This document shows positions 32,437-37,946 of a stretch of 37,946 bases of DNA, in pieces. A program made the position numbers and the translations under genes. The notes under the pieces were generated by a model, which had not been told where the DNA came from, ran no database searches, and saw only the letters and a program-made list of their open reading frames with translations. Within the stretch, counting starts at the first letter, position 1. Every line of letters starts with the position of its first letter. This DNA is from Candidatus Agathobaculum pullicola (lineage in GTDB: Bacteria; Bacillota; Clostridia; Oscillospirales; Butyricicoccaceae). The DNA lies in the NCBI GenBank assembly GCA_019115085.1, contig DXEF01000018.1, positions 1-37,946 of the forward strand, written 5' to 3'.

Positions 32437-33145
32437 AAATCTACACAAATCCTTTGGCGATCACAAAGTTCTCATCGGCGTAAACGAGCATATTGAGAAG
32501 GGCGAAAAGGTGGTTATCATCGGGCCGTCCGGCTCGGGAAAGTCAACCTTCCTGCGCTGCCTGAACCTGCTGGAAGAGCCGACGAGCGGTGAGATTGTTT
32601 TTGAGGGGCAGAATATTACCTCGAAGCAGACGGATATCAACTTGGTGCGCCGTAAAATGGGTATGGTGTTCCAGCAGTTTAATCTCTTTCCGCACCTGAC
32701 GGTGAAAGAGAATATCAAGCTCGCTCCTGTTAAACTCAAGGTGATGACGGATGCCCAAGCGGATAAGCGTGCCATGGAGCTGCTTGCACGCGTCGGATTG
32801 CCGGACAAGGCGGACAGCTATCCGATTCAGCTTTCCGGCGGCCAGCAGCAGCGTATTGCTATTGCGCGCGCGCTGGCGATGAATCCGGATGTAATGCTCT
32901 TTGACGAGCCGACTTCGGCGCTTGACCCGGAGATGGTCGGTGAGGTGTTGGAGATTATGAAAGAGCTGGCGGATGACGGTATGACCATGGTCGTGGTGAC
33001 ACATGAAATGGGCTTTGCCCGTGAAGTGGGTACTCGGGTGCTATTCATGGATGGCGGCAATATTGTCGAGCAGAATGAGCCGAAAGCATTCTTTGAACAT
33101 CCGCAAAATCCGCGTCTGAAAGACTTTTTGTCCAAAGTGCTGTAA
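32423..33145 (+). CDS. Polar amino acid ABC transporter ATP-binding protein
   Basis: A 240-residue ABC ATPase of the GlnQ/HisP type. Walker A is GPSGSGKST at about residue 34, the Q-loop is [13 protein letters not shown], the signature is LSGGQQQR, Walker B is [12 protein letters not shown] and the switch His lies in VVTHEMGFA. It powers the importer encoded just upstream. The start is a GTG within the permease gene, with AAGGAGG about 10 bases ahead. The operon ends at a clear terminator. Confidence 0.96.
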   Translation: MISVKNLHKSFGDHKVLIGVNEHIEKGEKVVIIGPSGSGKSTFLRCLNLLEEPTSGEIVFEGQNITSKQTDINLVRRKMGMVFQQFNLFPHLTVKENIKLAPVKLKVMTDAQADKRAMELLARVGLPDKADSYPIQLSGGQQQRIAIARALAMNPDVMLFDEPTSALDPEMVGEVLEIMKELADDGMTMVVVTHEMGFAREVGTRVLFMDGGNIVEQNEPKAFFEHPQNPRLKDFLSKVL

Positions 33146-33150
33146 GAATC

Positions 33151-33183
33151 AAAAAAGCGGACGGTGAAAACCGTCCGCTTTTT
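33151..33183 (+). terminator. Intrinsic terminator after ABC importer
   Basis: AAAAAGCGGACGGT and ACCGTCCGCTTTTT form a long stem with a very short loop and T tail, isolating rpoBC from the importer operon. Confidence 0.88.
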
Positions 33184-33197
33184 ATACAAAAATAACC

Positions 33198-33227
33198 TTG
33201 ACGAATTGTAGAAAAACATGGTATAAT
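33198..33227 (+). promoter_or_regulatory. Predicted promoter of rpoBC
   Basis: TTGACG, an 18-base spacer and a perfect TATAAT precede a leader of about 145 bases. No rplJ-rplL genes precede rpoB here. Confidence 0.7.
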
Positions 33228-33379
33228 AAAACGCTTACAAAATCGTGGAAGAAGTCCCGATTCCTAACTATATGTTAGCACGGTCTGCAAGAGAATGCAA
33301 GGCCAAAAACAATATTTTCGCAACGCCGCCGGGCGTATCAACACCAACACAGCCGAAAGAAACGGAGTGATCAAAGCAC

Positions 33380-37087
<3,708 letters not shown>

Positions 37088-37119
37088 GTGGGAAGGACAA
37101 CAAAATCATCTGTGAATAG

Positions 37120-37946
<827 letters not shown>

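Overview
The window looks like chromosomal core sequence from a Gram-positive, spore-forming-lineage anaerobe of the class Clostridia, most likely order Oscillospirales (Butyricicoccus/Agathobaculum-like; the genus is a guess). Supporting signs are a SigH-type sigma factor, a glmS ribozyme, an NfnSL-like ferredoxin:NADP+ oxidoreductase pair, two SLH-domain exported proteins, a PF06838 methionine gamma-lyase-family protein, RqcH, the short form of Nif3, and strong AGGAGG-type ribosome sites with frequent GTG/TTG starts. I saw no mobile element, CRISPR array, tRNA or rRNA.

Layout. Positions 1-3.5 kb hold the 3' part of a secreted SH3-SH3-amidase, a 300-nt structured-looking gene-free stretch ending in a strong terminator, a small DUF6514-like gene, and two minus-strand operons: a split ChrA-type transporter pair and a GloA-like VOC protein. 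Positions 3.7-9.1 kb form one plus-strand run: trpS, a TagO/WecA-type glycosyltransferase, wecB, an anchored LolA/GerS-like protein and a PF06838 enzyme; the last four overlap end to end. Positions 9.2-13.5 kb encode a divergent phosphorelay: a membrane hybrid histidine kinase on minus, then a stand-alone HPt protein and a REC protein with a degenerate HD-GYP domain on plus. The HPt gene appears frameshifted near its start.

Positions 13.5-19.3 kb contain ruvC-ruvA-ruvB, glmM, a glmS ribozyme and glmS. Positions 19.3-24 kb contain sigH behind a perfect consensus promoter, a zinc-ribbon protein, a DUF1858 protein, and the trmK-nif3-rqcH run. Positions 24-28 kb hold two paralogous SLH proteins flanking a minus-strand L-lactate dehydrogenase; one paralogue has a strikingly methionine-rich C-terminal domain. 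Positions 28-30.2 kb hold the minus-strand Nfn-like pair and 30.3-30.6 kb a small SH3 protein. Positions 30.7-33.2 kb encode a polar amino acid ABC importer, and the window ends with rpoB and the 5' part of rpoC.

How parts fit together: GlmS and GlmM supply glucosamine phosphates toward UDP-GlcNAc. The TagO-like enzyme and WecB use UDP-GlcNAc for the linkage unit and ManNAc of a secondary wall polymer, the kind of polymer SLH domains bind. LDH and Nfn handle NAD(H), NADP(H) and ferredoxin balance in fermentation. No obviously new multi-gene defence or biosynthetic system is visible. The most unusual points are the split phosphorelay with a probably inactive output domain and a frameshifted HPt, the Met-rich SLH protein, and the unassigned structured region at 1.1-1.4 kb.
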